A DNA stretch of 11,536 nucleotides from assembly GCA_002328465.1 (NCBI GenBank), contig DCUE01000074.1, forward strand, positions 4,236 through 15,771, read 5' to 3'. Position 1 is the first letter of the stretch, and every line of letters starts with the position of its first letter. The DNA is from Candidatus Dojkabacteria bacterium UBA2222 (GTDB taxonomy: Bacteria > Patescibacteriota > Dojkabacteria > SC72). The notes below the pieces were generated by a model that saw nothing but the letters and a program-made list of their open reading frames with translations, made no database searches and was not told the DNA's origin. Positions 1 to 6,677 of this stretch are shown here, piece by piece. Made by a program: the position numbers and the translations under genes.

Positions 1-54
1 ATATCTTAATATAGATATAAATTTGAAGAAAAGAGATGAAGATTAAACATAATA

Positions 55-624
55 ATGAGGTTTACTCTAAACAAAGACTACAAAAGATTAATAATCATTC
101 CCTTTTTAGCATTCTTCCTTTTACCTATTTTTAAAGTATACAGTCAAGGAGAAGCCACTCACTTAATAGAAGCAAATATTAAACTCGCTATATGCGGTAA
201 TGAAGTAGTTGAAAGAGGAGAGGATTGTGAACCACTTCTTTTTGTTGATTTCCCCTGTTCTTTACTAGGATATGGAGGAGAATATGTACTATGTGATAAT
301 AGCTGTTCCTTTGACCTTACTGCATGTACTATCCCCGAACCACCGCCACCTCCTGTTATAGAAGAGAGTATAGAGAAGTACATACCTAAACCAAGAGTTA
401 CAACAACTACTGTATATGAGTATCCCTTCTTAGAGTACTTTGATTTAAATATGAATAGCCGAATAGATGAAAATGAGTTTGTAAATGCTGTAAAACTGTG
501 GGGAGAGTACTGGAGATTACACAAAACAGAAAGTGAAGAGCTAGATTCACTCAAATGTGATCTAAATAAAGATACTAAATGTGATATTGTAGATTTATCT
601 ATCCTTCTGTATCATAGTAAATAA
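55..624 (+). CDS. Secreted Cys-rich protein with C-terminal dockerin-like EF-hand pair
   Basis: The 189-residue product starts with a basic stretch and a hydrophobic segment (about residues 11-28) ending near VYS-QG, a likely signal peptide. Residues 47-91 form a six-cysteine module (C47, C58, C68, C80, C84, C91) of the CGN-x-V-x4-E-x-C type found in extracellular disulfide repeats. A proline-rich linker (about 94-113) leads to two calcium-loop motifs: D130, N132, N134, D138, E141 and D169, N171, D173, D177, D180. Paired DxNxDxxxDxxD/E loops, each followed by a short hydrophobic helix, are the dockerin type I pattern. The next gene starts inside this gene's stop codon (TAATG) and encodes a cohesin-like domain, which supports the dockerin reading. 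The protein probably acts outside the cell as a calcium-dependent binding partner. No catalytic domain is visible. No strong ribosome binding site precedes the ATG. The export and EF-hand calls are firm; the dockerin assignment is probable, and a generic EF-hand protein is the alternative. Confidence 0.8.
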   Translation: MRFTLNKDYKRLIIIPFLAFFLLPIFKVYSQGEATHLIEANIKLAICGNEVVERGEDCEPLLFVDFPCSLLGYGGEYVLCDNSCSFDLTACTIPEPPPPPVIEESIEKYIPKPRVTTTTVYEYPFLEYFDLNMNSRIDENEFVNAVKLWGEYWRLHKTESEELDSLKCDLNKDTKCDIVDLSILLYHSK

Positions 625-1691
625 TGGAACAGATGTCTATATTAAAAATACTTAGTACAGCAATAAAATTGTTCCTTTTAATTCTCCTCTCTTGGTTTCT
701 TGTGCACATATTTGCTCTCCTTGGTATATTCATTTCAATTGGTTTTTTCATTTGGTGGCTCTTCTATCCCAGGTATTCAATATGTTTCTCATGTAGAGTA
801 AAAAGAGTAGGAGAATATTGTAATATATGTAGGAGTACAGTAACAGACGCTTTAGCTAGATATCCCAAAAACCTTAGATCAGCATTAATAAATGTACTAT
901 TTCTCTTACTAGCTTCCTTACTTTCAATTTTTGCAGTAATCATAGAATACCAAGTATTACAATCAGCAATATCTCCTACAAGTCCTAAAACAGTATCCTT
1001 TGTAATACCAAGTGAATCACAATACAAGGTAGGAGAAATCTTTCCTCTTAAGATACAACTTACTGGTATAGAGGTCCCTATTAATGCGATTCAAGCAGAT
1101 ATTGGGTTTGATAAGAATAGACTAGAGGTAGTAGAGATATCTACTAAGGATTCATTTGCTACTGTATTTTTACAGAAAGAAATGAACAATGAATTAGGAT
1201 ATGCACGACTTAGTGGAGGATTACCAAGCCCTGGGTTTAATGCACCTACCGGCCTATTTGGTACTGTATATTTCAAAGCTAAACAGGCTGGATTAGCTCA
1301 AATATCATTCTTAGACACTTCCCTAGTATTAGCAAATGATGGAGATGGTACAAACGTAATTAAAGAATTTACAGTAGTATCATATTTAATTACTCCCGAA
1401 ACACTTCCTATAGATGAACAGGAGATACAAAATACATTAATATTAAAAAATGTCCTTGGTATTGAAGAAGAAAGTAATGATAATCAGATATTACTTTTTG
1501 TTGATGAACAGGAAGATGTACTTGGAGTGGAGAATTCCGAACTAGGTGATGCCTTTGAGGGTGTTGAAAAGAAAGGTTTTTTTGATACAATTTTAGAGAT
1601 TTTAACCAAGATAGATCTCTTCATTATGGAGAGAGTAGATTGGTTCTTATCAATATTTAATCTCTCACTACCAGGAATAAATGATAAATAG
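624..1691 (+). CDS. Membrane-anchored zinc-ribbon protein with extracellular cohesin-like domain
   Basis: The product has 355 residues. Hydrophobic residues 14-48 can form two membrane helices. They are followed by a CxxC...CxxC zinc-ribbon-like motif (C54, C57, C66, C69), a third hydrophobic helix (about 87-108), and a beta-rich domain (about 124-256). That domain has cohesin hallmarks: an NAIQADIGFD strand, a following L-E-V-V segment, and the GLFGTVYFKAKQAG segment typical of cohesin and related carbohydrate-binding folds. With a cytoplasmic N-terminus, three helices put the zinc ribbon inside and the cohesin domain outside. The C-terminal part is acidic, contains two VLG[IV] segments, and ends in an amphipathic, hydrophobic stretch with DWF. 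The start overlaps the upstream stop by one base, so coupled translation is likely; a second ATG lies three codons on. The last 11 bases overlap the next gene. The likely role is a surface anchor for dockerin-bearing partners, which is an inference from domain pairing and adjacency. Confidence 0.83.
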   Translation: MEQMSILKILSTAIKLFLLILLSWFLVHIFALLGIFISIGFFIWWLFYPRYSICFSCRVKRVGEYCNICRSTVTDALARYPKNLRSALINVLFLLLASLLSIFAVIIEYQVLQSAISPTSPKTVSFVIPSESQYKVGEIFPLKIQLTGIEVPINAIQADIGFDKNRLEVVEISTKDSFATVFLQKEMNNELGYARLSGGLPSPGFNAPTGLFGTVYFKAKQAGLAQISFLDTSLVLANDGDGTNVIKEFTVVSYLITPETLPIDEQEIQNTLILKNVLGIEEESNDNQILLFVDEQEDVLGVENSELGDAFEGVEKKGFFDTILEILTKIDLFIMERVDWFLSIFNLSLPGINDK

Positions 1692-2085
1692 AAAAGCATG
1701 TCTCTTTCTTTTAACCTTAGTACTATTGGGAGTAATACTTTGTATATATTTGACACAAGGTAGTTGTTTTGTACTAAAAGAAGATGGTATCAATACTGAT
1801 ACGCAAACTACCCAAACCACTTCACAAGGGGATTTTAAATTAGAGAGTAAATATATCTCAGAAAATAATTGGGAATATACTGTAACTGGTAATTTACCAA
1901 ATCCATGCTATAAAGCCCGTGTATATACTACTGTTGCAGAGAGTTATCCAGAACAAGTAACGATAACTGTTACCACTACTGTTCCAAGAGCAGATGAGAT
2001 GTGTACACAAGTTATACAGGAATTCTCTTATGAAGGAACCTTCTTAGCAAGCGATAAGGCTGTTGTTAATTTTGAGGTAAAGTAA
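1681..2085 (+). CDS. Small exported beta-rich protein of unknown function
   Basis: The 134-residue product has an N-terminal basic and hydrophobic segment (about residues 5-25) that acts as a signal peptide or signal anchor. A Thr/Gln-rich low-complexity stretch (39-50) follows, then a compact domain (51-134) of alternating hydrophobic residues predicting beta strands. C76 and C108 could form a disulfide. I do not recognise the family; the W-x-Y-T-V-x-G-x-L-P-x-P-C segment is the most conserved-looking part. C21 is preceded by leucine rather than a small residue, so this is not a clear lipoprotein. The start lies 11 bases inside the upstream cohesin-like gene, with a weak AGGA at 1672-1675, so it belongs to the same three-gene operon and may be a further surface partner of that system. 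Confidence 0.75.
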   Translation: MINRKACLFLLTLVLLGVILCIYLTQGSCFVLKEDGINTDTQTTQTTSQGDFKLESKYISENNWEYTVTGNLPNPCYKARVYTTVAESYPEQVTITVTTTVPRADEMCTQVIQEFSYEGTFLASDKAVVNFEVK

Positions 2086-2172
2086 CTAGCCAATCAGATA
2101 TTAATCTTCTATTCCCATTCTTTCTTGAAACAGATATCTCTTTATTTCAACATATCTATTATATTAATATTT

Positions 2173-2187
2173 TGTTAAAATCCCCAT
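2173..2187 (+). promoter_or_regulatory. Extended -10 promoter of the HAD gene, predicted leaderless
   Basis: TGTTAAAAT at 2173-2181 matches an extended -10 element (TGnTAnnnT). Six bases separate it from the ATG at 2188, so transcription would start at or next to the start codon. No Shine-Dalgarno site and no good -35 box are present. Confidence 0.6.
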
Positions 2188-2976
2188 ATGGAAAAAGAAA
2201 ATACAGAAGAAAGAACAGAAAGAGTCTCACATTATTGTGAGAAAAACTGTATTGACGATATAGTGTTTGATTTAGATGGAACATTGGTAGATACCGATTC
2301 ATACTTTAAAGAAGAAATAGTTACTGGGAGCAACTTAATATCCTGGCAATTAAACACATATGGGTATAAATTAGGCGAAGAAGTATATAGTAATGCTGTT
2401 AAAATACACAAAGAAAAAGAGAATCCTACACTTGTAGATGTAATAACATTAAGTGCTTTAGAAAGGTATGTAACAGAGAACAGCTTAGAAGAGATATATA
2501 CTAAAAGGAAGGAAGGTATAGAGGTTTTTATCAAAAGATATTTTAAAGATTTCTACAAAAAATCTCCCGAATTATTCCTCAACACTCTAGAAGTTATTAA
2601 CACTTTCTCAAATATAAACAGAAGAATCTCCACACACTCTATTGCTCAGAGTGATTGGACAGAGATAAAGGTAAAAGAGATTAAAAAACAATATCTTTGT
2701 AAATATGGGAGTGAAATTGATATACCTTTCTACACAACTGATATAAATAGTAAAAAAGATGAAGTAGCATGGAGATATTCGCAGAGAAATTTACGCTTTG
2801 ATTTTGTTAAATCACTAATAGTAGGAGATGATTACTATGCAGATATATTACCCTCTTACAATCTAGGATGTAGAAATCTTGTATATATTAATAGGGGAGG
2901 ATATCTACCAACAGATATACCTGAAGATATAGTAGTAGTTAAAGATATCGGAGATATCTTTGATCATATGTATTAA
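2188..2976 (+). CDS. HAD-superfamily hydrolase (probable phosphatase)
   Basis: The product has 262 residues and carries all four HAD motifs. Motif I is DLDGTLVDTD (nucleophile D28, acid/base D30), motif II is the S148/T149 region after a hydrophobic strand, motif III is K189/K190, and motif IV is VGDDYYAD (D214, D215, D219). The roughly 110 residues between motifs I and II are mostly helical and fit a C1 cap, as in phosphoglycolate-phosphatase-like enzymes. The expected reaction is Mg-dependent phosphoester hydrolysis in the cytoplasm; the substrate cannot be read from the sequence. The charged stretch of about 20 residues before motif I is retained because the extended -10 promoter sits immediately before this ATG. 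The gene is probably transcribed alone. It overlaps the stop of the convergent FAD-dehydrogenase gene by four bases, with no terminator between them. Confidence 0.88.
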   Translation: MEKENTEERTERVSHYCEKNCIDDIVFDLDGTLVDTDSYFKEEIVTGSNLISWQLNTYGYKLGEEVYSNAVKIHKEKENPTLVDVITLSALERYVTENSLEEIYTKRKEGIEVFIKRYFKDFYKKSPELFLNTLEVINTFSNINRRISTHSIAQSDWTEIKVKEIKKQYLCKYGSEIDIPFYTTDINSKKDEVAWRYSQRNLRFDFVKSLIVGDDYYADILPSYNLGCRNLVYINRGGYLPTDIPEDIVVVKDIGDIFDHMY

Positions 2977-4307
2977 GCCATCCCTTCCCCTGCCATTACT
3001 CCTGTTACCGCAGCCCCTGTAATAGAACCTGAGAGTCCTGCTGCATCTCCTGCTACATAAAGATTTCTTATAGATGTTTCTAACCCCTTACTAGTATCTA
3101 TCTTAGAAGATCTAAACTTAACCTCTGGAGCATACAGTAGAGTAGAACCTCCATTAATGCCTGGCATTACTTTATCTAATATCTCTAATCCTTCTAATAT
3201 ATTTAATACAATCCTATGAGGTAATCCCATTGATATGTCCCCTGGTACTACATCTTTTAATGATGGCTCTACAAAAGATTTAGACAATCTAGACCAAGTA
3301 CTCCTTCTTCCATCTCTTAAATCATACAGACTTTGTATTAATGGTTTACCACCTCCTAAAAGTGATACTAATTCTGCTACAGATTTAGCATACGCTATGG
3401 AATTTTCTAAAGGCTCTTTTAAATTAACTTCACAAAGGAATGCGAAGTTAGAGTTTTTACTTGCATGATCAGAATTAGAATGCCCATTTACACATACATA
3501 GTTTTCATACTCCTCTATAGCTACTAAACCATTAGGACAACTACAAAAAGTTCTTACAATATCTTGGTATGTTTTAGTTCTAACCCTATATACAGTCTCA
3601 TATAGAGTCTCTGCCTGTCTTTTCATAATGGAGGATGGAAATTCTACTCTTACTCCTACCTCTACCTTGTCATATATATATTTAATATCATACCTATCAG
3701 CTAATTTCTGTAACCACCTAGCATTAAGCCTTCCTGGAGTAAGTAATACTTTCTTACCATATATCTTTTTCTCATCACTTGTAATTACTCCCTTTACACT
3801 ACCTTCTTCTACTATTATATCCTCTACCTTAGTACCATCTAATATCTCTACACCATTTTCTAATAGGTAATCTTGGAATTTCTTTACAAACATCTTTAGC
3901 TTATCTGTACCAACATGTCTTGCTTTCCTTAATACTAACTCAATATCATTAACCTCCGCTTCTGCTATTAATTCTTTTAACTGAAGAGTCTCTTTAGGGT
4001 AATACTCTGAATCTATACCAAAATCATTAAAGACTGTATCAACGTAATCTAATATTTTCTGATATTCAAATTTACTAATTAAATGGAATGCTTTCTCATG
4101 AGAAAGGTTAGCTGTAAGAGTAAGCTTACCATCAGAGTAGGTACCAGCTCCCCCTATACCCATCATTACCTCAGAAGGTTTTCTTTTCTCTATCCTCTTA
4201 CCCATATCTATTAGTAAGATTTTTGTTTTCTTCTTCTTTAATATCTCATAGCATGCAAACATACCTGCAGGACCAGCACCAACTACAATATAGTTGTATT
4301 TAGTCAT
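2973..4307 (-). CDS. FAD-dependent dehydrogenase, COG2509 type
   Basis: The 444-residue product opens with a Rossmann dinucleotide-binding motif, VGAGPAG (residues 9-15), with an acidic residue (D34) ending the second strand, as expected for FAD. GIGGAGTYSDGK (50-61) is a hallmark of the COG2509 group of uncharacterised FAD-dependent dehydrogenases. A central TFCSCPNG segment and the C-terminal LYVAGDAAGLSGSITGA (from about 416, with G420-D421 contacting FAD) also fit. There is no signal peptide, so the enzyme is cytoplasmic. The substrate and physiological role of this family are not established. It lies 60 bases downstream of the ABC-F gene on the same strand. It may be co-transcribed, or may use a weak AT-rich promoter just before its ATG. 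The 60-base gap holds a perfect inverted repeat. No Shine-Dalgarno site is visible. Confidence 0.9.
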   Translation of the reverse strand: MTKYNYIVVGAGPAGMFACYEILKKKKTKILLIDMGKRIEKRKPSEVMMGIGGAGTYSDGKLTLTANLSHEKAFHLISKFEYQKILDYVDTVFNDFGIDSEYYPKETLQLKELIAEAEVNDIELVLRKARHVGTDKLKMFVKKFQDYLLENGVEILDGTKVEDIIVEEGSVKGVITSDEKKIYGKKVLLTPGRLNARWLQKLADRYDIKYIYDKVEVGVRVEFPSSIMKRQAETLYETVYRVRTKTYQDIVRTFCSCPNGLVAIEEYENYVCVNGHSNSDHASKNSNFAFLCEVNLKEPLENSIAYAKSVAELVSLLGGGKPLIQSLYDLRDGRRSTWSRLSKSFVEPSLKDVVPGDISMGLPHRIVLNILEGLEILDKVMPGINGGSTLLYAPEVKFRSSKIDTSKGLETSIRNLYVAGDAAGLSGSITGAAVTGVMAGEGMA

Positions 4308-4331
4308 ATGAAAATATTTAGATATTATTAT

Positions 4332-4356
4332 CTTAATATATTGTAAATATATTAAG
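4332..4356. repeat. Perfect 11-bp inverted repeat between the ABC-F and FAD-dehydrogenase genes
   Basis: CTTAATATATT (4332-4342) and its exact reverse complement AATATATTAAG (4346-4356) flank a 3-base centre. The element lies in the 60-base gap upstream of the FAD-dehydrogenase start. There is no T-run after either arm, so an operator or mRNA processing hairpin fits better than a terminator. It is almost pure A/T, so chance symmetry is possible. Confidence 0.5.
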
Positions 4357-4367
4357 TATGCAACAAA

Positions 4368-5870
4368 CTATAAAATACCAACTCTCTCAATATATTCCTC
4401 TTTAAAGTATGCATACTTTTCCTCTGGCATTAGTAACACTTTATCCATATTTAACTCCCTTACAAAATCTGGCTGATGACTTACTATTAGTACTGTACCT
4501 TTGTACTCTTTTAATGCGGATAGTAGAATTTTTTGAGAATCAGGATCTAGGTATGTAGTAGGCTCATCCAAAAGTAATACATTAGACCTACTTGCAAAAA
4601 GTTTAGCTAGAGCTAATCTGGTTTTCTCTCCACCTGATAAGGTCTTAATCTTTTGTTCAACCATATCTCCTGTAATTAAAAATCTTCCCAAAAATGATCT
4701 CCTATCTATATCCCCCCAATCTAATCTTGAGATATTTTCTAATACTGTTTTTTCATAGTCTAAATCCTCATACTCTTGAGAGTAGTACCCTATGACAACA
4801 CCCTTACCCCATTTATACTTACCTTTGGTTTGTCTCATTCTACCTGCTAATATCTTAAGTAGGGTAGTCTTACCTGCGCCATTTTTACCAATGATAGAGA
4901 TTTTCTCTCCCCTTTCCATTTCAAAGGTAACACTTTTTAATACTGGTATTCCTTTTATATATTCCTTTTTAATGTGCTCTACCTCCAATATATTCCTACT
5001 ACAGTGATATGGAGTAGGTATACTAATTTTCATTTTCTTACTCTTAATTAATTCTTTAGAAAGATTAATCATTTTCTCTTTCTCTTTCCTAGCTTGTTTT
5101 AATTTCTTAGCACCTTTCATTTTCTCTTTAGTCATACCTCTTGAAGAAAGAGTTTTAGCATATTCAAACATTCTCTTAACTTTTTTCTCTTGTGTTTTAA
5201 GAGTCTTAACTAGAAGCTCATCCTTAAGAGCTATCTGTTTTAAAAAAGCATCATAGTTACCTTTGTATACTTCCACACTATGTTTAATATCATTTAAATA
5301 CCATATCTTAGATATCCCCTTATTCATCAACCTTAGATCGTGAGAAACCACTAATACTGCTTTAGGGTAGTTAACTAAAAAAGACATTAACCACTGTGCA
5401 GTAGGTATATCTAAAAAGTTAGTAGGTTCATCTAGTATTAAAAGGTCTGCTCGTTCTAAAAGTATCTTTATTAATTCAACCTTAATCTTTTGTCCACCTG
5501 AAAGTTGAGAGAGTAAAGAATCTGTATTTTTATCTTGCATATTCATATAGTTGAGAAGCTTATTTATTTCCCATTCCTCTACATTCAACCCTCTCTCTAT
5601 TATTAAATACTCCCCTATGGTTAGTTCCTCCTTCATACTTTCTAATATCTCCATATGAATTTCTTGAGAGAGATATGAAAAGGTACCACTTAAAGATATT
5701 GTACCTAAATCTTGCTCCTCTAATCCTGCTATTAGCTTTAGTAGGGTACTTTTACCAGCACCATTAACACCAACTAGCCCTATCTTTTCATTTCTAGCTA
5801 GAAAAAGATTAATGTTTTCTAAAATTTTGTTTCCTCCCTTTGATATACAAAGGTTCTTAATGCTTAACAT
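4368..5870 (-). CDS. ABC-F family ATPase (ribosome-associated type)
   Basis: The product has 500 residues with two ABC cassettes and no membrane segment. Cassette 1 has Walker A GVNGAGKST (34-42), signature LSGGQ (123-127), Walker B LLILDEP (E148) and the switch histidine H177. Cassette 2 has Walker A GKNGAGKTT (328-336), signature LSGGE (411-415), Walker B VLLLDEP (E436) and H465. The two are joined by a Lys-rich helical linker (about 213-290), the position of the P-site-tRNA interaction motif in ABC-F proteins. Family members act on ribosomes in translation control, rescue from stalling, or antibiotic protection; which applies here cannot be told. The open frame extends seven codons further to a TTG. 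I chose the ATG at 5870 because a TATAAT box lies inside that extension, seven bases before this ATG. The gene is divergent from a DUF5667 gene and may be co-transcribed with the FAD-dehydrogenase gene. Confidence 0.93.
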   Translation of the reverse strand: MLSIKNLCISKGGNKILENINLFLARNEKIGLVGVNGAGKSTLLKLIAGLEEQDLGTISLSGTFSYLSQEIHMEILESMKEELTIGEYLIIERGLNVEEWEINKLLNYMNMQDKNTDSLLSQLSGGQKIKVELIKILLERADLLILDEPTNFLDIPTAQWLMSFLVNYPKAVLVVSHDLRLMNKGISKIWYLNDIKHSVEVYKGNYDAFLKQIALKDELLVKTLKTQEKKVKRMFEYAKTLSSRGMTKEKMKGAKKLKQARKEKEKMINLSKELIKSKKMKISIPTPYHCSRNILEVEHIKKEYIKGIPVLKSVTFEMERGEKISIIGKNGAGKTTLLKILAGRMRQTKGKYKWGKGVVIGYYSQEYEDLDYEKTVLENISRLDWGDIDRRSFLGRFLITGDMVEQKIKTLSGGEKTRLALAKLFASRSNVLLLDEPTTYLDPDSQKILLSALKEYKGTVLIVSHQPDFVRELNMDKVLLMPEEKYAYFKEEYIERVGIL

Positions 5871-5883
5871 ACCAGAGATTATA
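5871..5883 (-). promoter_or_regulatory. -10 box of the ABC-F gene, predicted leaderless
   Basis: The minus strand reads TATAAT (plus-strand ATTATA at 5878-5883) seven bases before the ATG at 5868-5870. No Shine-Dalgarno site fits in the gap. The preceding GTG resembles an extended -10 shifted by one base; no clear -35 box is seen. Confidence 0.6.
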
Positions 5884-5938
5884 CACCACAATATATTGAT
5901 ATATGTATAGAGGAGTGTTAGGATTATTAATAACTTTT

Positions 5939-5952
5939 TATAATTACTAAAT
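5939..5952 (+). promoter_or_regulatory. -10 box of the first DUF5667 gene, predicted leaderless
   Basis: TATAAT at 5939-5944 is eight bases before the ATG at 5953. There is no Shine-Dalgarno site. It is divergent from the ABC-F promoter, and the -10 boxes are about 55 bases apart, so the two promoters could share a regulator site. Confidence 0.6.
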
Positions 5953-6549
5953 ATGAGGAAGGTATACCTTTCAATATTAGTATTTGGACTACTATGTATT
6001 CCTACCGTAGTATTTGCCCAAGAAGATATAGTAATCGCTCCTGCTCCTACAGGTGATGTTGAAGTAAGCGTACCAATATCTCCAGAGAGTCCTTTTTACT
6101 TCTTAACCTCAGTATATGAGACCATAGATATGGCTCTTACTTTTGATGATGAAGCTAAATTAGATAAAGCCATTGAGTTTGCAGATAGAAGAGTTGCAGA
6201 AATGGATTTAATAGCAGAGGATGGTAATGAAGCAACACTTGAAAAGTTACAAGAAAAATATGAAAAACATATAGCAACTGCTGAGAAAATTGCTGCTAGA
6301 AACCAAGAAAAAGAAATGGAAATGATTCAAACAATAGTAGAGGCACAAGAGAAACACGTATTAAAATTAAAAGATGTCGCTGAGAAAGTTCCTCTTAAGG
6401 CTAAAGAGAATATAGATAGGGTAATTGGTAATGCTCAAGTAAAGATTGATAATGCTAATAGTGATAATGGGCAGGGAGGTTCTTCTGATAATGGGCAGGG
6501 TGGTAGCTCAGATTCAGGAAGCTCTGGTTCAGGTGGAAGTGGTAATTAA
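5953..6549 (+). CDS. Exported DUF5667-domain protein with Gly/Ser-rich tail
   Basis: The 198-residue product has a signal peptide (1-22, ending VVFA-QE). Residues 44-160 match the DUF5667 pattern: an SPESPFYFLTSVYE start followed by helices rich in Ala, Glu and Lys, probably a long helical bundle or coiled coil. The tail from residue 168 is Gly/Ser/Asn-rich with two copies of SDNGQGGS. The function of DUF5667 is unknown; export and the helical domain suggest a structural or binding role at the envelope. The next gene is a clear paralogue. An intrinsic terminator follows at 6575-6623, so this gene is probably a single transcription unit. Confidence 0.85.
   Translation: MRKVYLSILVFGLLCIPTVVFAQEDIVIAPAPTGDVEVSVPISPESPFYFLTSVYETIDMALTFDDEAKLDKAIEFADRRVAEMDLIAEDGNEATLEKLQEKYEKHIATAEKIAARNQEKEMEMIQTIVEAQEKHVLKLKDVAEKVPLKAKENIDRVIGNAQVKIDNANSDNGQGGSSDNGQGGSSDSGSSGSGGSGN
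6460..6507 (+). repeat. Two 24-bp tandem units coding SDNGQGGS
   Basis: Two adjacent in-frame 24-base units (6460-6483 and 6484-6507) share the core GATAATGGGCAGGG and encode the eight-residue repeat in the tail of the first DUF5667 protein. Copy number could vary between strains by slippage. Confidence 0.8.
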
Positions 6550-6574
6550 CAACTTAAAAAGAGTTTAAAAGTAT

Positions 6575-6623
6575 AAGTGATAGCTGACTTTGGATATATT
6601 CAAAGGAGTCTATCACTTTTTCT
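6575..6623 (+). terminator. Intrinsic terminator after the first DUF5667 gene
   Basis: AAGTGATAG (6575-6583) pairs perfectly with CTATCACTT (6610-6618). Inside, CTTTG and CAAAG pair around an eight-base loop after a small internal loop. The 3' arm runs into a T-rich tract (6617-6623). It is the only convincing rho-independent terminator in the window. Confidence 0.8.
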
Positions 6624-6632
6624 TGAAATGTT

Positions 6633-6661
6633 TTGATTAATAATGTAAATTTTAGTATTAC
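6633..6661 (+). promoter_or_regulatory. Candidate promoter of the second DUF5667 gene
   Basis: TTGATT (6633-6638) and TATTAC (6656-6661) are spaced 17 bases apart, directly after the terminator. Transcription would start near 6668, leaving about 10 bases before the ATG at 6678 and no room for a Shine-Dalgarno site. The TTG of this -35 box is also an in-frame start-like codon, but translation from there would place about 15 residues ahead of a standard signal peptide. Confidence 0.5.
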
Positions 6662-6677
6662 CTATATATATATAAAT

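Noticed and set aside
159..554. 131-codon open frame on the minus strand.
   Set aside because: It is a shadow of the dockerin-like gene; Ser-rich and without motifs, while the plus frame has a signal peptide and EF-hands.
1730..1770. Lipoprotein signal in the small exported protein.
   Set aside because: The residue before C21 is leucine and C29 is not preceded by a lipobox either.
4332..4356. Inverted repeat as intrinsic terminator of the ABC-F gene.
   Set aside because: The stem is nearly all A/T and neither strand has a T-run after the 3' arm.
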